The translations under genes and the position numbers were made by a program. Below are positions 40,986 to 50,187 of a DNA stretch of 64,000 nt, one piece after another. Position 1 is the first letter of the stretch. The number at the start of each line of letters is the position of its first letter. Source of the DNA: Phytohabitans flavus (GTDB taxonomy: Bacteria; Actinomycetota; Actinomycetes; Mycobacteriales; Micromonosporaceae); contig NZ_AP022870.1 of assembly GCF_011764545.1 (NCBI RefSeq), positions 2,030,001 to 2,094,000 on the forward strand, in the 5' to 3' direction. The notes beneath the pieces are model-generated. The model worked only from the letters and a program-made list of their open reading frames with translations, did no database searches and had not been told where the DNA came from.

Positions 40986-42763
40986 GAGCCTGTCGCAGAT
41001 TGTTTTGTGTGTGGGTGGGGCTGTGGGTGTTGGGGGTTGGGCGGGGTTGGTGGTGCTGGTCTGCGGTTATGCCGTGGTGAGGGCGGTTGGTCCGTGGGTG
41101 GTGGCGAGGCGGAGCAGGTTGGTGACGGCGGCGGCGAGGTGGGCTTCGGCTTTGGCGGCGGTGAGGCCGCGGCGGGAGAAGCGGCGTAGTCCGCGGCGGT
41201 CTTTGAGGTGGGCGTTGACGGGTTCGACGGTGGCGCCGCGTTTGCGGTAGAGGGTTTTGCCTTCTGGGGTGGATAGGCGCCAGGCCATGTGTTCGCGGGC
41301 GGTGGCGTTCGGGTGGGGTGGTTGTGTGGGTGGGGTGGGGCCGGTGGGTTGGTGGGTTTTGCCTTGGGCGATGAGCCGGTCGGGGCCGGGTGCGGTGAGG
41401 TTGTCGTGACTGTTGTAGCCGGCGTCGAACAGGGTGGTGCCGACGGCCAGGTCGGGGTTGGCGGTAGCGTCGCGGAGTGTTTGGACGGCGTCGTCGATCT
41501 TGTCGTGCATGGGTTCTAGCTGGTTGACGTCGCCGGTGTCCTGGACCACCTCGACGGCGAGGATGAGGTAGTCGGCGGCGACGGCGAGTTGGGTGTTCAG
41601 GCCGGCGATGAACCCGGTTCGGGTGGGCATCAGCCGGCAGTCGGGGTCGGTGAGGCAGCGGACCGGGTTGTTGTTCTTCTTGCCGCTGTTGGTTTTGCCG
41701 GTGTGGGGTGTGGCCTCGAACGCGGCGAGTTCGGCCTCGACGGCCTCGACGCGGGTTTGTGCGCGGCGTACGTGGCTGTGTTCGTCGACCGGGACGGGCT
41801 TGGCCCCGGGCAACCGCCGCCCTTCGGCTGCCGCCGCGGCGTGCTGGGTGGCGCGTTCGTCAGCTTTTTGCTGCACGGCCGCGCGGATGTGCGCCGCTGA
41901 GTGACGCGCCGCGTCCAGTTCATCCTGGAGCCGTTGCCGGGCTGCGCGCCGCGTCGTGTCGCGGACCGCGGCCAGTTCGTCGGCAAGGGCCAGAGCCCGG
42001 TCGGCCTTGTCCACCGCCCGCCGCCGCTTGCCGCCGCGATCGCGGTTCGGATCCGTTTCGGCCCGTTCGATCAACTCGTCCAGCAGCGCCCGCCGTCGGG
42101 CCGGGTCCTGCAACGCTTCGGGTAGCTCATCCCCGCGCGCGTCACCGAACAGCTCGTCCTCGACGGCATCGTCGGCGGCGGCCTGCTCGACCAGCCGACA
42201 GGCGATCCGGCGCAGTCCGTCCTCGTCGGTCATCGCCTGCATCGACGCGTTCGCCGCGATCTTCGTCCCGTCCACCGCGACATGCCCGAGCCCGCCCATC
42301 CCGGCCCGCCCGCACAACGCCAACACCTTCGTGAACAAGTCCACGAACGCCTCGTCATGCTGCTGCCGGAACCGGGCGATCGTGGCATGGTCCGGCCGGG
42401 CCAAACCGGAGATCACCATGAACGCCACATCCTCCCGACAGCGCCGCTCGACCTGCCGCGAGGAGGTGACCCCACCGGCATACGCCCAGATCAACAACGC
42501 CAACAACATGTCCGGGTCGTAGCCGGCCCGGCCCGCACCACCCAACCTGGCCCGGGCCGCGAACCCCGCCGTGTCCAACCGGGCCACCGCGTCCAACACG
42601 AACCACACCTGATGATCAACCGGCAGCCAATCCCGCAAATCCGGCGGCAACAACATCGGCTGATCCCGCCATACCGGCATAAACCCCTTCGCCACCCACC
42701 AATTATCGATCACAGCAAATCAACACCAGGTCAGCCACACCGACCCGATTTTGCGACAGGCTC
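40986..42763 (-). mobile_element. complete IS1182-type insertion sequence
   Basis: 1,778 bp. Terminal inverted repeats GAGCCTGTCGCA (left, 40986) and GAGCCTGTCGCAA (right, reverse complement, ending at 42763); flanked by TCTG at 40982-40985 and 42764-42767. It contains one transposase gene on the minus strand. The element sits exactly in the loop of a perfect hairpin. Some IS1182 relatives are reported to prefer palindromic targets. Confidence 0.88.
41067..42713 (-). CDS. IS1182-type DDE transposase
   Basis: 548 residues, apparently intact. The N-terminal DUF772-type region: YDPDMLLALLIWAYAGGVTS and RRCREDVAFMVISGLARPD. Catalytic core: VAVDGTKIAANAS (first Asp), GTTLFDAGYNSHDN (second Asp) and ATVEPVNAHLKDRRGLRRFS (Glu). 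A long charged helical insertion lies between first and second Asp, as usual for this group. It moves the element by cut-and-paste. Confidence 0.93.
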   Translation of the reverse strand: MIDNWWVAKGFMPVWRDQPMLLPPDLRDWLPVDHQVWFVLDAVARLDTAGFAARARLGGAGRAGYDPDMLLALLIWAYAGGVTSSRQVERRCREDVAFMVISGLARPDHATIARFRQQHDEAFVDLFTKVLALCGRAGMGGLGHVAVDGTKIAANASMQAMTDEDGLRRIACRLVEQAAADDAVEDELFGDARGDELPEALQDPARRRALLDELIERAETDPNRDRGGKRRRAVDKADRALALADELAAVRDTTRRAARQRLQDELDAARHSAAHIRAAVQQKADERATQHAAAAAEGRRLPGAKPVPVDEHSHVRRAQTRVEAVEAELAAFEATPHTGKTNSGKKNNNPVRCLTDPDCRLMPTRTGFIAGLNTQLAVAADYLILAVEVVQDTGDVNQLEPMHDKIDDAVQTLRDATANPDLAVGTTLFDAGYNSHDNLTAPGPDRLIAQGKTHQPTGPTPPTQPPHPNATAREHMAWRLSTPEGKTLYRKRGATVEPVNAHLKDRRGLRRFSRRGLTAAKAEAHLAAAVTNLLRLATTHGPTALTTA

Positions 42764-42957
42764 TCTGGGGCCGCTGCGTACCACGATCTGCCGGATGGCG
42801 TCCGTCGCAGCGCCGGATCAAGGAAATCGGCGTTCGCGATTGCCAGCCTGGTATCGCGCGTGACAGGCGGGGCCGTTGCCGCACCGCCGGCCGCGCTGGC
42901 CAGGGGTTGGGGTTGTGAAGCGCGGAGGGTGAGGCCGCGGGAGCAGCGGTCTGGACC

Positions 42958-44497
42958 CAATGCCACTCACCTTAGTTTGATCTTGGTGGGTGGGTGTGTC
43001 GGTGTGGGTTGGTGGTGTTGGTGTGGGTGATGATCGCTGGTTGTGTTTGGGGCTGGTGGGCGGTTGACGGACTGGGTCTCGGTGGGGTGTTGGCCGGGTC
43101 GGTGCCGCGGGATGTGGTCGATGCGGCGGTGGCGGTGTATGGCCGGGAGTCGAAGCGGTCGGATGGGAAGTTGCCGGCGCATGTGATGGTGTACTTCGCG
43201 ATGGCGTTGGCGTTGTTCGCTGAGGATGACTATGAGGGGGTGCTCGCGCGGCTGGCTGAGCCGTTGATGGCGTGGGGGTGTTGGGATGCGAGTTGGTCGA
43301 TGCCGGGTTCGGCGGGGATTACGCAGGCCCGGCAGCGGTTGGGGGCCGAGCCGGTGCGGGAGGTGTTCGAGCGGGTGGCTCGGCCGGTGTGTGGGGTGTT
43401 GACCCGGGGTGCGTGGCTGGCTGGGCGGCGGTTGGTGTCGGTCGATGGAAGTGAGCTTGATGTGCCGGATAGTCCGGCCAACGCGGAGTTCTTCGGCTAT
43501 GCCGGCGGGGCTACGAGACGTTCGGCGTTTCCCAAGGCCAGGTTGGTCACGTTGGTCGAGACCGGTTCGCGGGCGCCGATCGGTGCGGTGATCGGGCCGG
43601 TCGTGGGTAAAGGGCAGGGGGAGCAGAGCCTGGCCCGTGGGTTGTATCCGTTGCTGGAGCCGGGCATGCTGCTGTTGGCCGATCGTAACTTCTACGGCTG
43701 GCGCGACTGGTGTGCGGCTACCGATACCGGCGCGGACGTGTTGTGGCGGGCCGGTGGCGCTGGCGGCGCGATCGCCCTACCCGTCGTGCAAGATCTGCCC
43801 GACGGCTCGTATCTGACCGTGGTGTATGCCTCCCGGACGCGTCCAAGCGAACGTGACCGGATCCTCGCGCTGGCCCGTGACCCGGCCACCCGGGCCGACA
43901 TCGACCCGCACCGCGCCCGCATCGCCCGGGTCGTGTCCTATCAGGTCACCGACCGCGCGGACAACGACGAACCGATCAGCCTGCTCACCAGCATCCTGGA
44001 CCCGGCCGACGCCCCGGCCGCCGTGCTGGCCGAGGCATACCACCAACGGTGGGACCACGAAACCAGCAACGGCCAACTCAAAACCCACCTGCGCGGCCCC
44101 GGACGGGTCCTACGCTCGAAAAGCCCGGCCATGGTGACCCAAGAAATCTACGGCTACCTGCTGACCCACTACGCGATCAGCGCCCTGATCTGCCAGGCCG
44201 CCACCGAAGCCGACATCGATCCCGACCAGGTCAAATTCCACCGCACCGTGCGTATCCTGCGCCGTCGGGTCCAAGACCCGACGGCATTTTCCCCCTGACC
44301 ACCGCCACCACCTCATCGCCGCCATCGGCGCCGACATCACCCACCACCGACACCTCAACCAACACCGCCACCGCAGCTACCCCCGCGTCGTCAAACGCAT
44401 GCGCCACAACAGCTACCGAGTCAAACAACCCCACGACACCGGCACCCGCCACACCAACCCACCCACCACCAAGATCAAACTAAGGTGAGTGGCATTG
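42958..44497 (+). mobile_element. complete IS4-type insertion sequence
   Basis: 1,540 bp. Long inverted ends: CAATGCCACTCACCTTAG, continuing TTTGATCTTGG, at 42958, and its reverse complement ending at 44497. The 10-bp target duplication is GGTCTGGACC (42948-42957) on the left and GGTCCGGACC (44498-44507) on the right; the single C/T difference must have arisen after insertion. It interrupts core module copy 5. Confidence 0.88.
43030..44488 (+). CDS. IS4-type DDE transposase, apparent C-terminal frameshift
   Basis: The main frame ends at 44298 and holds the full DDE core: SVDGSELDVPDSPAN (first Asp), LLLADRNFYGW (second Asp) and YHQRWDHETSNGQLKTHLRG, the Y-x2-R-x3-E-x6-K signature of IS4. At the C5 run 44291-44295 the frame hits TGA. 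With one C fewer it continues to TGA 44486-44488 and encodes a basic tail (RSYPRVVKRMRHNSYRVKQP) normal for the family. The repaired length is 485 residues. The tail is probably needed for end binding, so the copy may be inactive as read. ATG 43030 or GTG 42994 starts it. Confidence 0.85.
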
Positions 44498-44723
44498 GGT
44501 CCGGACCACCGCGGACATCGCGGTAGCTCAAATCTTCGTTAGGCAATTGATCTGTAGCCCGATTGTGGATGGAGCATGCCGCCGGTGGCGACTTGGGCTG
44601 GCCGCCGCGCCGTTCGGCCACTGTGGACGAGCCGCGCGGTGCGGGCTTCGGGCGTCGCGTCGAGGCTTTCCGGCTGGGGTTGTTGATGGGATCGTCACAG
44701 TGTCCCCAGTGTCGGGAGGGTCA

Positions 44724-45032
44724 ATGGGTTCGCAGTCGGCCAGGCTCGTCGACAGCCTGCTGCGGTTCAGGGAGTTCATCGTCGCCAACCCGCCGCAGGT
44801 TACCCGGCAATGGGGCAAGACCACGGTGAAGACGCATCCGAGTACCGGGGCGAAGTACCTGCTGGTGTGCGCGGACGGGCCGACCGTGAACGACCTGGCG
44901 CCGACGCTCGATGAGATGTCGGCGGCACTGCGGCGGGTGCGGGCACTCAACGACGTGCTGCGTCAGGTACCGGATCAGGACTACTCGCTGGAGTCTGTCG
45001 ACAGGGCGATCCAGGCCGCGCAGCGGTTCTGA
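44724..45032 (+). CDS. small helical protein coupled to a broken caspase gene, probable frameshift
   Basis: 102 residues as read, starting at ATG 44724 behind GGGAGGG. Sequence: ARLVDSLLRFREFIVANPP, a strand pair (TTVKTHPSTGAKYLLVCADG), then two helices (LAPTLDEMSAALRRVRALND and LESVDRAIQAAQRF). Adding one G at 45025-45026 replaces the stop and continues ...RVLTPEGARKDVEGLVRQAL to a TGA at 45095-45097. That TGA overlaps the TTG start of the caspase fragment, giving 124 residues and translational coupling. Such small partners next to caspases fit a two- or three-gene conflict cassette. I do not recognise a named family. Confidence 0.62.
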   Translation: MGSQSARLVDSLLRFREFIVANPPQVTRQWGKTTVKTHPSTGAKYLLVCADGPTVNDLAPTLDEMSAALRRVRALNDVLRQVPDQDYSLESVDRAIQAAQRF

Positions 45033-45093
45033 CGCCGGAAGGGGCGCGCAAGGATGTCGAAGGGCTGGTGCGGCAGGCGCTGGAGGGGCCGAG

Positions 45094-45385
45094 TTGAGCT
45101 CGCGGGCGGTCGATCCGGCGCGGTCGCGGCTGGTGCTGCTCGGTACGGCCCGCTACCGCGACCCGGAACTGCCCGACGTGCCGCAGATCGACGCCAACGC
45201 CGAGGGCATCTCGGTGGCCGAGGTCGGCGACCGGCTTGAGGAGGCGGCCGGGCAGGCCGAAAACCTGCTGCTGCTCTATTACAGCGGGCACGGGGTGCTC
45301 GGGCCGCGCGGGGAGCTGCACCTCGCCCTCACCGACACGCGGCGGCAGAACCCGTCGTACAGCGGGCTGCGCATCGACACTGACA
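45094..45385 (+). pseudogene. caspase-fold gene remnant (internal and 3' deletions)
   Basis: TTG 45094 has GGAGGGG six bases upstream. SRAVDPARSRLVLLGTARYR is a normal caspase/C14 opening, and LLLLYYSGHGVLGPRGELHL keeps the catalytic His. Compared with intact relatives, about 35-40 residues are missing in frame after IDANAEGIS. Homology ends after LRIDT (about 45380), before the catalytic Cys. The remaining open frame to 45459 is the antisense of the facing DUF6571-like gene. The protein cannot be an active protease. Confidence 0.75.
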
Positions 45386-47320
45386 CTCCGGTCAGGCCCA
45401 TGCCTGCGGTGAATCCCCCGCCGAAGCCCAGTCCCACGGCGCCGCTGAAGGTCTCGTGACGGGGTGAGTTGTAACTGCGGCCGGCCTTGTCGACGGCGTC
45501 CTGCAGCGTCCTCAGAGTTTCCGCCCTCGAAGCTTCGATTTCCTCGCCATTGGCGTGCATACTGCCTTCCACCGTGTCGTGCTTGAGCTTCTCGGCGACC
45601 TGCTTGTTGACGATCCCGAAAACCGTGGTAGCCCCACCGGAGACGGCCGCACCAACCGCAGGCGACGCGATGAACGACGTCCCGACCCCAATGAGCGTGC
45701 CGGTGCCCCTGCTATCCAATCCATTCTCGTTCCCAGGGAGTCGTTGTATTTCTTGTCGTCCTCGGCGGCCTCGCCGGTGGTCGTATTCCAACGCCCGAGG
45801 GCGAGGATGCCGTGGACCGCTCCGGCGGCATGGGTGGCGAGATGGACCGTCTCCCAACCGTCGTCGGTCAGCGACAGGTACCTGTCTGGGTGCTGCAAGT
45901 GATAGTCGATCAGCCCGCTGGTGTAGTGCTTCTGCGACAGCAGGACCGGCGCGTAACCGTCGGGGTCCTTCGAGACCTCGTAGAGGAACCTGGCGACCTC
46001 ACTCCGGGTTGGTGCCGCTTCGCCTGGGCCGAAGGAGCTGCCCACCGTCGGAAACAGGGCGGCGTTCTTTTCCCCGCCCACGGTCTCGGCGCTGAGAACC
46101 CGGTTGATGTCCGGAATGTACTCTGCCGCGATGCGGCCTAAACTGTCCCGTATCTCCGGGTAGGCGCGCGTGGTGTCACGTGACACCAGCTTGATGAGCT
46201 CCTGGAAAAGGGCGGCCTGATCCGCGGTGTGTCCCTTGCCCTTCCTCGGGTCGAGGTCGATCGGTGCCTGGTCGTACTGGCGGCCGGTAGTGGCGGCCTG
46301 TAGCGCGTGGCCGAGGGCGTCGCGGCCGGCGACGATCTCGTTCTCGCTGGCGCCGAGGGTGTCTTTGAACCATGCGCGCTCGGCCATCACGTACTTGAAT
46401 ATTTTGTCATCTTTAAGAACGCCGATCGCGGCGTCTGGGTTGTGGCCGAGGGCTTCCATCAACCCGGTCATCGGGTCGTTGCCGGCGTCTTGCTGGTTGC
46501 CGACGTTGAAGTCCCGCCTGCCGAAGTGGGTCCAGAACCGCTCCAGATCCTTACCGCCGCCCTTGTCGTACTCGATCAGCGCCTTGCCGTAGTTGACCAA
46601 GAACTTGGTGTCGTACGCGCCGTGCCGCAGCAGGCTGCTCATGATCTGGAAACCACGGGGCTCGCGGATGGCCGGCGACAGGTTGATCTCCTGGCCACCC
46701 AGACTGATGATCTCCCGCTTCCACTGCTCCATCGCCGCCGAATCCATGCTGGTAGCGCGCGCGAGCGTGTGTCCGAACTCCTTCTGCAGATCCTTCAGGA
46801 TCGCCTGCCGCTCCTTGCCCTTCTGCCCGGCCCATTCGGAGACACCGCCCCAGAATTCGAGTGTGCCTCGCGCGCCCAGACCGCTCGCGAAGATTGCGGC
46901 GAACGTCTCGTCGCCGCGGTGACGGCGCAGCGTGAGGGCGAGTTGCTGGAGTTCGGCGTCGGTGAGCGCCTTGCCCTTGCGGGCGAGTGTCAGGGCGAAG
47001 CGGACATCCGCGGTCGGGTCGAGCGGGCCATCGGGCAGTTTCCAGTACAGGCCGTTTGGCTGGCCAACCTTGATGTTCGTCCCGAGGCGGTCCATCTCGG
47101 CGAAGAGGCGTTGCCTACGTTGCAGGTCGTTCGCCTCGTTTTGCATCTCGGCGGCGATGTCCCGGATCCGGATCGCCGCGGAGGTGCCCAGGTCGGCCTT
47201 GGTCAGCTCCACCCACAACTCATGGGACAGCCGGCTCAGCCGCGACGCGGCCCGCGCGTGCGCATGCGTCATGTGCTCGAATTCGGGCCGCTTGACGCCG
47301 GAGAAGTTCGAGTTCGTCAC
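45381..47320 (-). CDS. DUF6571-like ESX-associated protein, frameshifted and 3'-truncated
   Basis: Starts at GTG 47320, overlapping the previous stop. About 540 residues read in frame: an N-terminal helical part (FEHMTHAHARAASRLSRLSH), a long helical body (FAAIFASGLGARGTLEFWGG, RGFQIMSSLLRHGAYDTKFL, RFWTHFGRRDFNVGNQQDAG) and AETVGGEKNAALFPTVG. At a C4 run (45706-45709, plus strand) one added base would continue into IAGGTGTLIGVGTSFIASPA, a Gly/Ala-rich membrane-like stretch, ending about VGLGFGGGFTAGMGLTGVSV. There the sequence joins the caspase remnant. As read the frame ends at 45512. It resembles DUF6571-type partners of WXG100 proteins in actinobacteria. The toxin or structural role is unknown. 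Confidence 0.65.
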
Positions 47321-47586
47321 TTCTTCTTCTCCGCAGCCCTGGCTATCGCCCTCTTGGTATTGAGGTCACGGTCCGCGGCATTCACTGCCGATGTGAGCTG
47401 GCGCCACAGCTCCGCCCGGTGGTCATGGACGCCCTTGCCGAACTTGCGCCCGGCGGGCCCGACCCAGGTCTGGTTGTCCATGGCGCGGCAGGTCGCATCG
47501 AGTGCGTGCCAATGCTCGTCGGACAGTGCCTTGATGCGCCTGTAGGTGGCCAGCGCTTGCTCGTATTCCTCTTGTTCCTTGGACAT
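47317..47586 (-). CDS. small helical WXG-like protein
   Basis: 89 residues. Helix-turn-helix: EQEEYEQALATYRRIKALSD, then a WVGPAG turn (the WXG position) and RKFGKGVHDHRAELWRQLTS, with a basic end RAIARAAEKKK. ATG 47586. Its stop overlaps the GTG of the DUF6571-like gene (GTGA). It is more basic than typical WXG100 proteins and may pair with the one upstream to form a heterodimer secreted by an ESX system. Confidence 0.75.
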   Translation of the reverse strand: MSKEQEEYEQALATYRRIKALSDEHWHALDATCRAMDNQTWVGPAGRKFGKGVHDHRAELWRQLTSAVNAADRDLNTKRAIARAAEKKK

Positions 47587-47647
47587 GGCCTCCGGTCCCG
47601 GTTCGGGCCGGGCCGCCGGGGAGGCCCCCAGCGGCCCGGAACTCGCC

Positions 47648-47917
47648 TCAGCGCGTCGCCTGCTCGATGTTCTGCGCGTTCTTGCTGACCGCGGAGCTGG
47701 CCTCGTCCAACGCCTGGCGCATCTTCTCGAACGCCGTCTTGGCCTCGCCCCATGCGCTGCGGAAACGGTCGGCTGCCGGGCCGGTCCAGATCCGTTCACT
47801 GTCGACGGTCTTGCTGTTGAGGTCGCTGATGACGCTGTTGAGCTTGCCGGAGTTGGCCGAGAACAACCTCGCGAGCTGTTGCATCTCCTCCACGTTGCCG
47901 CCGCGCAGGTTAGACAT
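47648..47917 (-). CDS. WXG100 family type VII secretion target
   Basis: 89 residues, four-heptad hairpin: VEEMQQLARLFSANSGKLNS, turn with IWTGPAADRF (WXG motif) and SAWGEAKTAFEKMRQALDEA. The C-terminus has no clear YxxxD/E export signal. It is the second gene of the cluster, 26 bp after the pseudokinase gene and 61 bp before the next. ESX secretion apparatus genes are not in the window. Confidence 0.88.
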   Translation of the reverse strand: MSNLRGGNVEEMQQLARLFSANSGKLNSVISDLNSKTVDSERIWTGPAADRFRSAWGEAKTAFEKMRQALDEASSAVSKNAQNIEQATR

Positions 47918-47943
47918 CTTCGATCCCTTCTGTGGCTACCTAG

Positions 47944-49158
47944 TTATTTCCAGCCGGTGCAATAGGTGGTGCCGTTTCGTTTGGAGCAGACGTCCCACTG
48001 GACATCCTTGATCGGGCCGCTGCGCGACCACGAGAAGTTCGCGCCCTGTCCATTGGCGACAGTGGCGTACGGGTCGGGCTGCACGTAGCGCGTCTTCCAG
48101 GTGCCGCCCTCGTAGATCTGGTAGGCGATCCGCAGCCAGGACTGGGATTCGTTCGCCGCGGCGTCGACGAGCCGGCCGTTCGCCTGCGCCGACGTCCCGT
48201 CCCAGGACACCGATCCCTGGGCGCGGCCGTAGTTTTGGGCGACATTCATGCTCTTGGTGCTCGATGCGATCTGGGGCGTGTTTGGCCGCGCGGGCGTCGT
48301 CGGTGCCGGCTGTCGCGATGACGCCTGGGGCTTGTCGGGCTGGGCCGGTGCGGGGCTGGCGGCGGGCCGGCCGGGCTGAGGCGGTGCGGGACTCGCGGAG
48401 GGTGGGCCGGCGGTCCGGGCCGGCGTGGTCGGCGTGGGGGACGGCGCGGCCACGTTCTTGGAGGGTATGCCGGTGCCGGGGTCCTCTGTGGACAGTGCGC
48501 GGGCGGTAACGACACCGGCGGACGAGAGCACTACCAAGGTCGCCACCGCCGCGAGGCCGATGGCCAGCCGCCGGCCCGGGCCCCGGGGCGCCGGCAGGTC
48601 GTCCACCGCGCCGGGCACCGGGACGTATCCGGGCACCGGTACCTCGTGGAGTGAGCTGGCCGGCAGCGCTTCGTTCGTCGCGCCGGCCGCGGCCGGCCAC
48701 GGCGTCACGCCGAGGAGCAGGTCCCGTGCCGCGTCGCGAAGCTGCCGCGCCAGCAGCGCCGCCGTCGGCCGCGCCGCCGGATCGGCGGCCACCGCGGTCT
48801 CCAGCAGCGACCACAACGCCTCGGGAGCACCATTCGGGCGGGGCGGCAGGCCACCGTCCGGCTCGGGCGGGGCACCGAGCAGGTCGGACAGCACGCCGCC
48901 CAGCGCACGCACGTCGTCGGTCCGAGTGTGTGGCCCGGCCTCCGGTTCGGACGCCATGATTACCGGCCGGACGCGGCCCTCATGGACCTCGACCCGCACA
49001 TCGCTGTCGAGCCTCAGCGGCCGGCGACCCGCCGCGTGTAGGGCAGCGACCTGCTCGGCCAGCTCGGCGGCGAAAAGGGCAGCCTGGTGCGGCGCGAACG
49101 GGGCGTGCTGCCGAACGTAGGGACGCACATGGGACGGAGCCGCCCCTGAGTCCGACAC
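47944..49158 (-). CDS. membrane pseudokinase (Ser/Thr-kinase-like lobe, one span, extracellular domain)
   Basis: 404 residues. Residues 1-150 look like the C-lobe of a Hanks-type kinase: LFAAELAEQVAALHAAGRRP, DDVRALGGVLSDLLG and LWSLLETAVAADPAARPTAA. The Gly loop, catalytic Lys, HRD and DFG are all absent. A span at about 197-220 is followed by a Pro/Ser linker to about 300 and an extracellular domain of about 100 residues with SWLRIAYQIYEGGTWKTRYV and two cysteines (DVCSKRNGTTYC). Being first in the WXG100 operon, it may be a non-catalytic receptor or assembly factor for the secreted partners; inference. Confidence 0.75.
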   Translation of the reverse strand: MSDSGAAPSHVRPYVRQHAPFAPHQAALFAAELAEQVAALHAAGRRPLRLDSDVRVEVHEGRVRPVIMASEPEAGPHTRTDDVRALGGVLSDLLGAPPEPDGGLPPRPNGAPEALWSLLETAVAADPAARPTAALLARQLRDAARDLLLGVTPWPAAAGATNEALPASSLHEVPVPGYVPVPGAVDDLPAPRGPGRRLAIGLAAVATLVVLSSAGVVTARALSTEDPGTGIPSKNVAAPSPTPTTPARTAGPPSASPAPPQPGRPAASPAPAQPDKPQASSRQPAPTTPARPNTPQIASSTKSMNVAQNYGRAQGSVSWDGTSAQANGRLVDAAANESQSWLRIAYQIYEGGTWKTRYVQPDPYATVANGQGANFSWSRSGPIKDVQWDVCSKRNGTTYCTGWK

Positions 49159-49432
49159 GGTAGAAATCCTCCCCAGTCCGTCTCAGCAAATAGCCAATCT
49201 AGTACATCAATGCAAAAACCGCCGCCCGTGGCCCGCCCGTCCGCCGACCTGATGTGGAGAGTGATCGGATCCGGCTAACGCATTCCGCACATCGCGTGCG
49301 ACTTCTTTGTTGGCCGACTCGATGGTTACTTGATCGCTGGTCCGGACTGGCGGTCCTGGATGTCCACAGACGACCCTGGACGCCGTGTGACCAGGCCGCA
49401 GCCTCCGCCGGCGCGGCCGGGCAGGGGGGTGG

Positions 49433-50187
49433 CTACGAGCGCGACCGGGCTGGGCGGCGGGATGCCTGGAGGTAGTCGCGGTTGAGCTGGCCGATGGTCT
49501 CCAGCGGGATGCCCTTCGGGCACACGGCGGTGCACTCACCGGTGTTGGTACACCCACCGAAGCCGGCGTCGTCGTGGGCCGCCACCATGTCCAGCACGCG
49601 TGACTGGCGTTCCGGCTGGCCCTGGGGCAGGCGGCCCAGGTGGGTGACCTTCGCGGCGGTGAAGAGCATCGCGGAGCCGTTCGGGCAGGCGGCCACGCAC
49701 GCACCGCAGCCGATGCACGTCGCGGCCTCGAAGGCGGCGTCGGCGTCGGCCTTCGGCACGGGCAGCGCGTGGGCGTCGGGGGCGCTGCCGGTCGGGGCGC
49801 TCACGTAGCCGCCGGCCTCGATCACCCGGTCCAGCGCGCCGCGGTCGACGACCAGGTCCTTGACGACCGGGAAGGCCCTGGCCCGCCACGGCTCGACGTC
49901 GATGGTGTCCCCGTCGCGGAAGTGTCGCATGTGGAGCTGGCAGGTGGTGGTCGCCTTCTCGGGGCCGTGGGCGACGCCGTTGATGACGACGCCGCACGCG
50001 CCGCAGATGCCCTCGCGGCAGTCGTGGTCGAACGCGACCGGCTCGGCGCCCTCCATCGTCAGGCGCTCGTTGAGCATGTCGAGCACCTCGAGGAAGGACA
50101 TGTCGGGGGAGACGTCCGTGACGCGGTACGCCACCAGGCGGCCCTTCGCGTCGGGACCGTTCTGCCGCCAGATACGCAGGGTCAGGT

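Larger units (their letters stand above)
40960..42788. repeat. long hairpin, family member 3, split by an IS1182-type element
   Basis: The left arm (40960-40981) starts GATCGTGGTACGCAGCGG and ends CCCC. The right arm (42767-42788) is its exact 22-base reverse complement. With the IS removed, they form a perfect stem with a TCT loop. The IS lies in that loop with a TCTG duplication. Confidence 0.8.
42916..44529 (-). repeat. dispersed core module, copy 5, split by the IS4-type element
   Basis: 42916-42957 (GTTGTGAAGCGCGGAGGGTG, AGGCCGCGGGAGCAGCGGTC) and 44498-44529 (GGTCCGGACCACCGCGGACA, TCGCGGTAGCTC) together rebuild the module seen at 40547-40617, inverted. This shows that the module existed before the IS arrived. 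Confidence 0.78.

Noticed and set aside
45279..45511. Extension of the DUF6571-like gene to 45279
   Set aside because: Beyond about 45385 the frame is antisense of the caspase remnant, so the native end has been lost.
47317..49158. A full ESX/type VII secretion locus
   Set aside because: No EccB, EccC, EccD, EccE or MycP gene is present; only substrates and partners are visible.
49159..49432. A gene in the gap between the pseudokinase and sdhB
   Set aside because: Only short frames without ribosome sites or coding bias; nothing recognisable.
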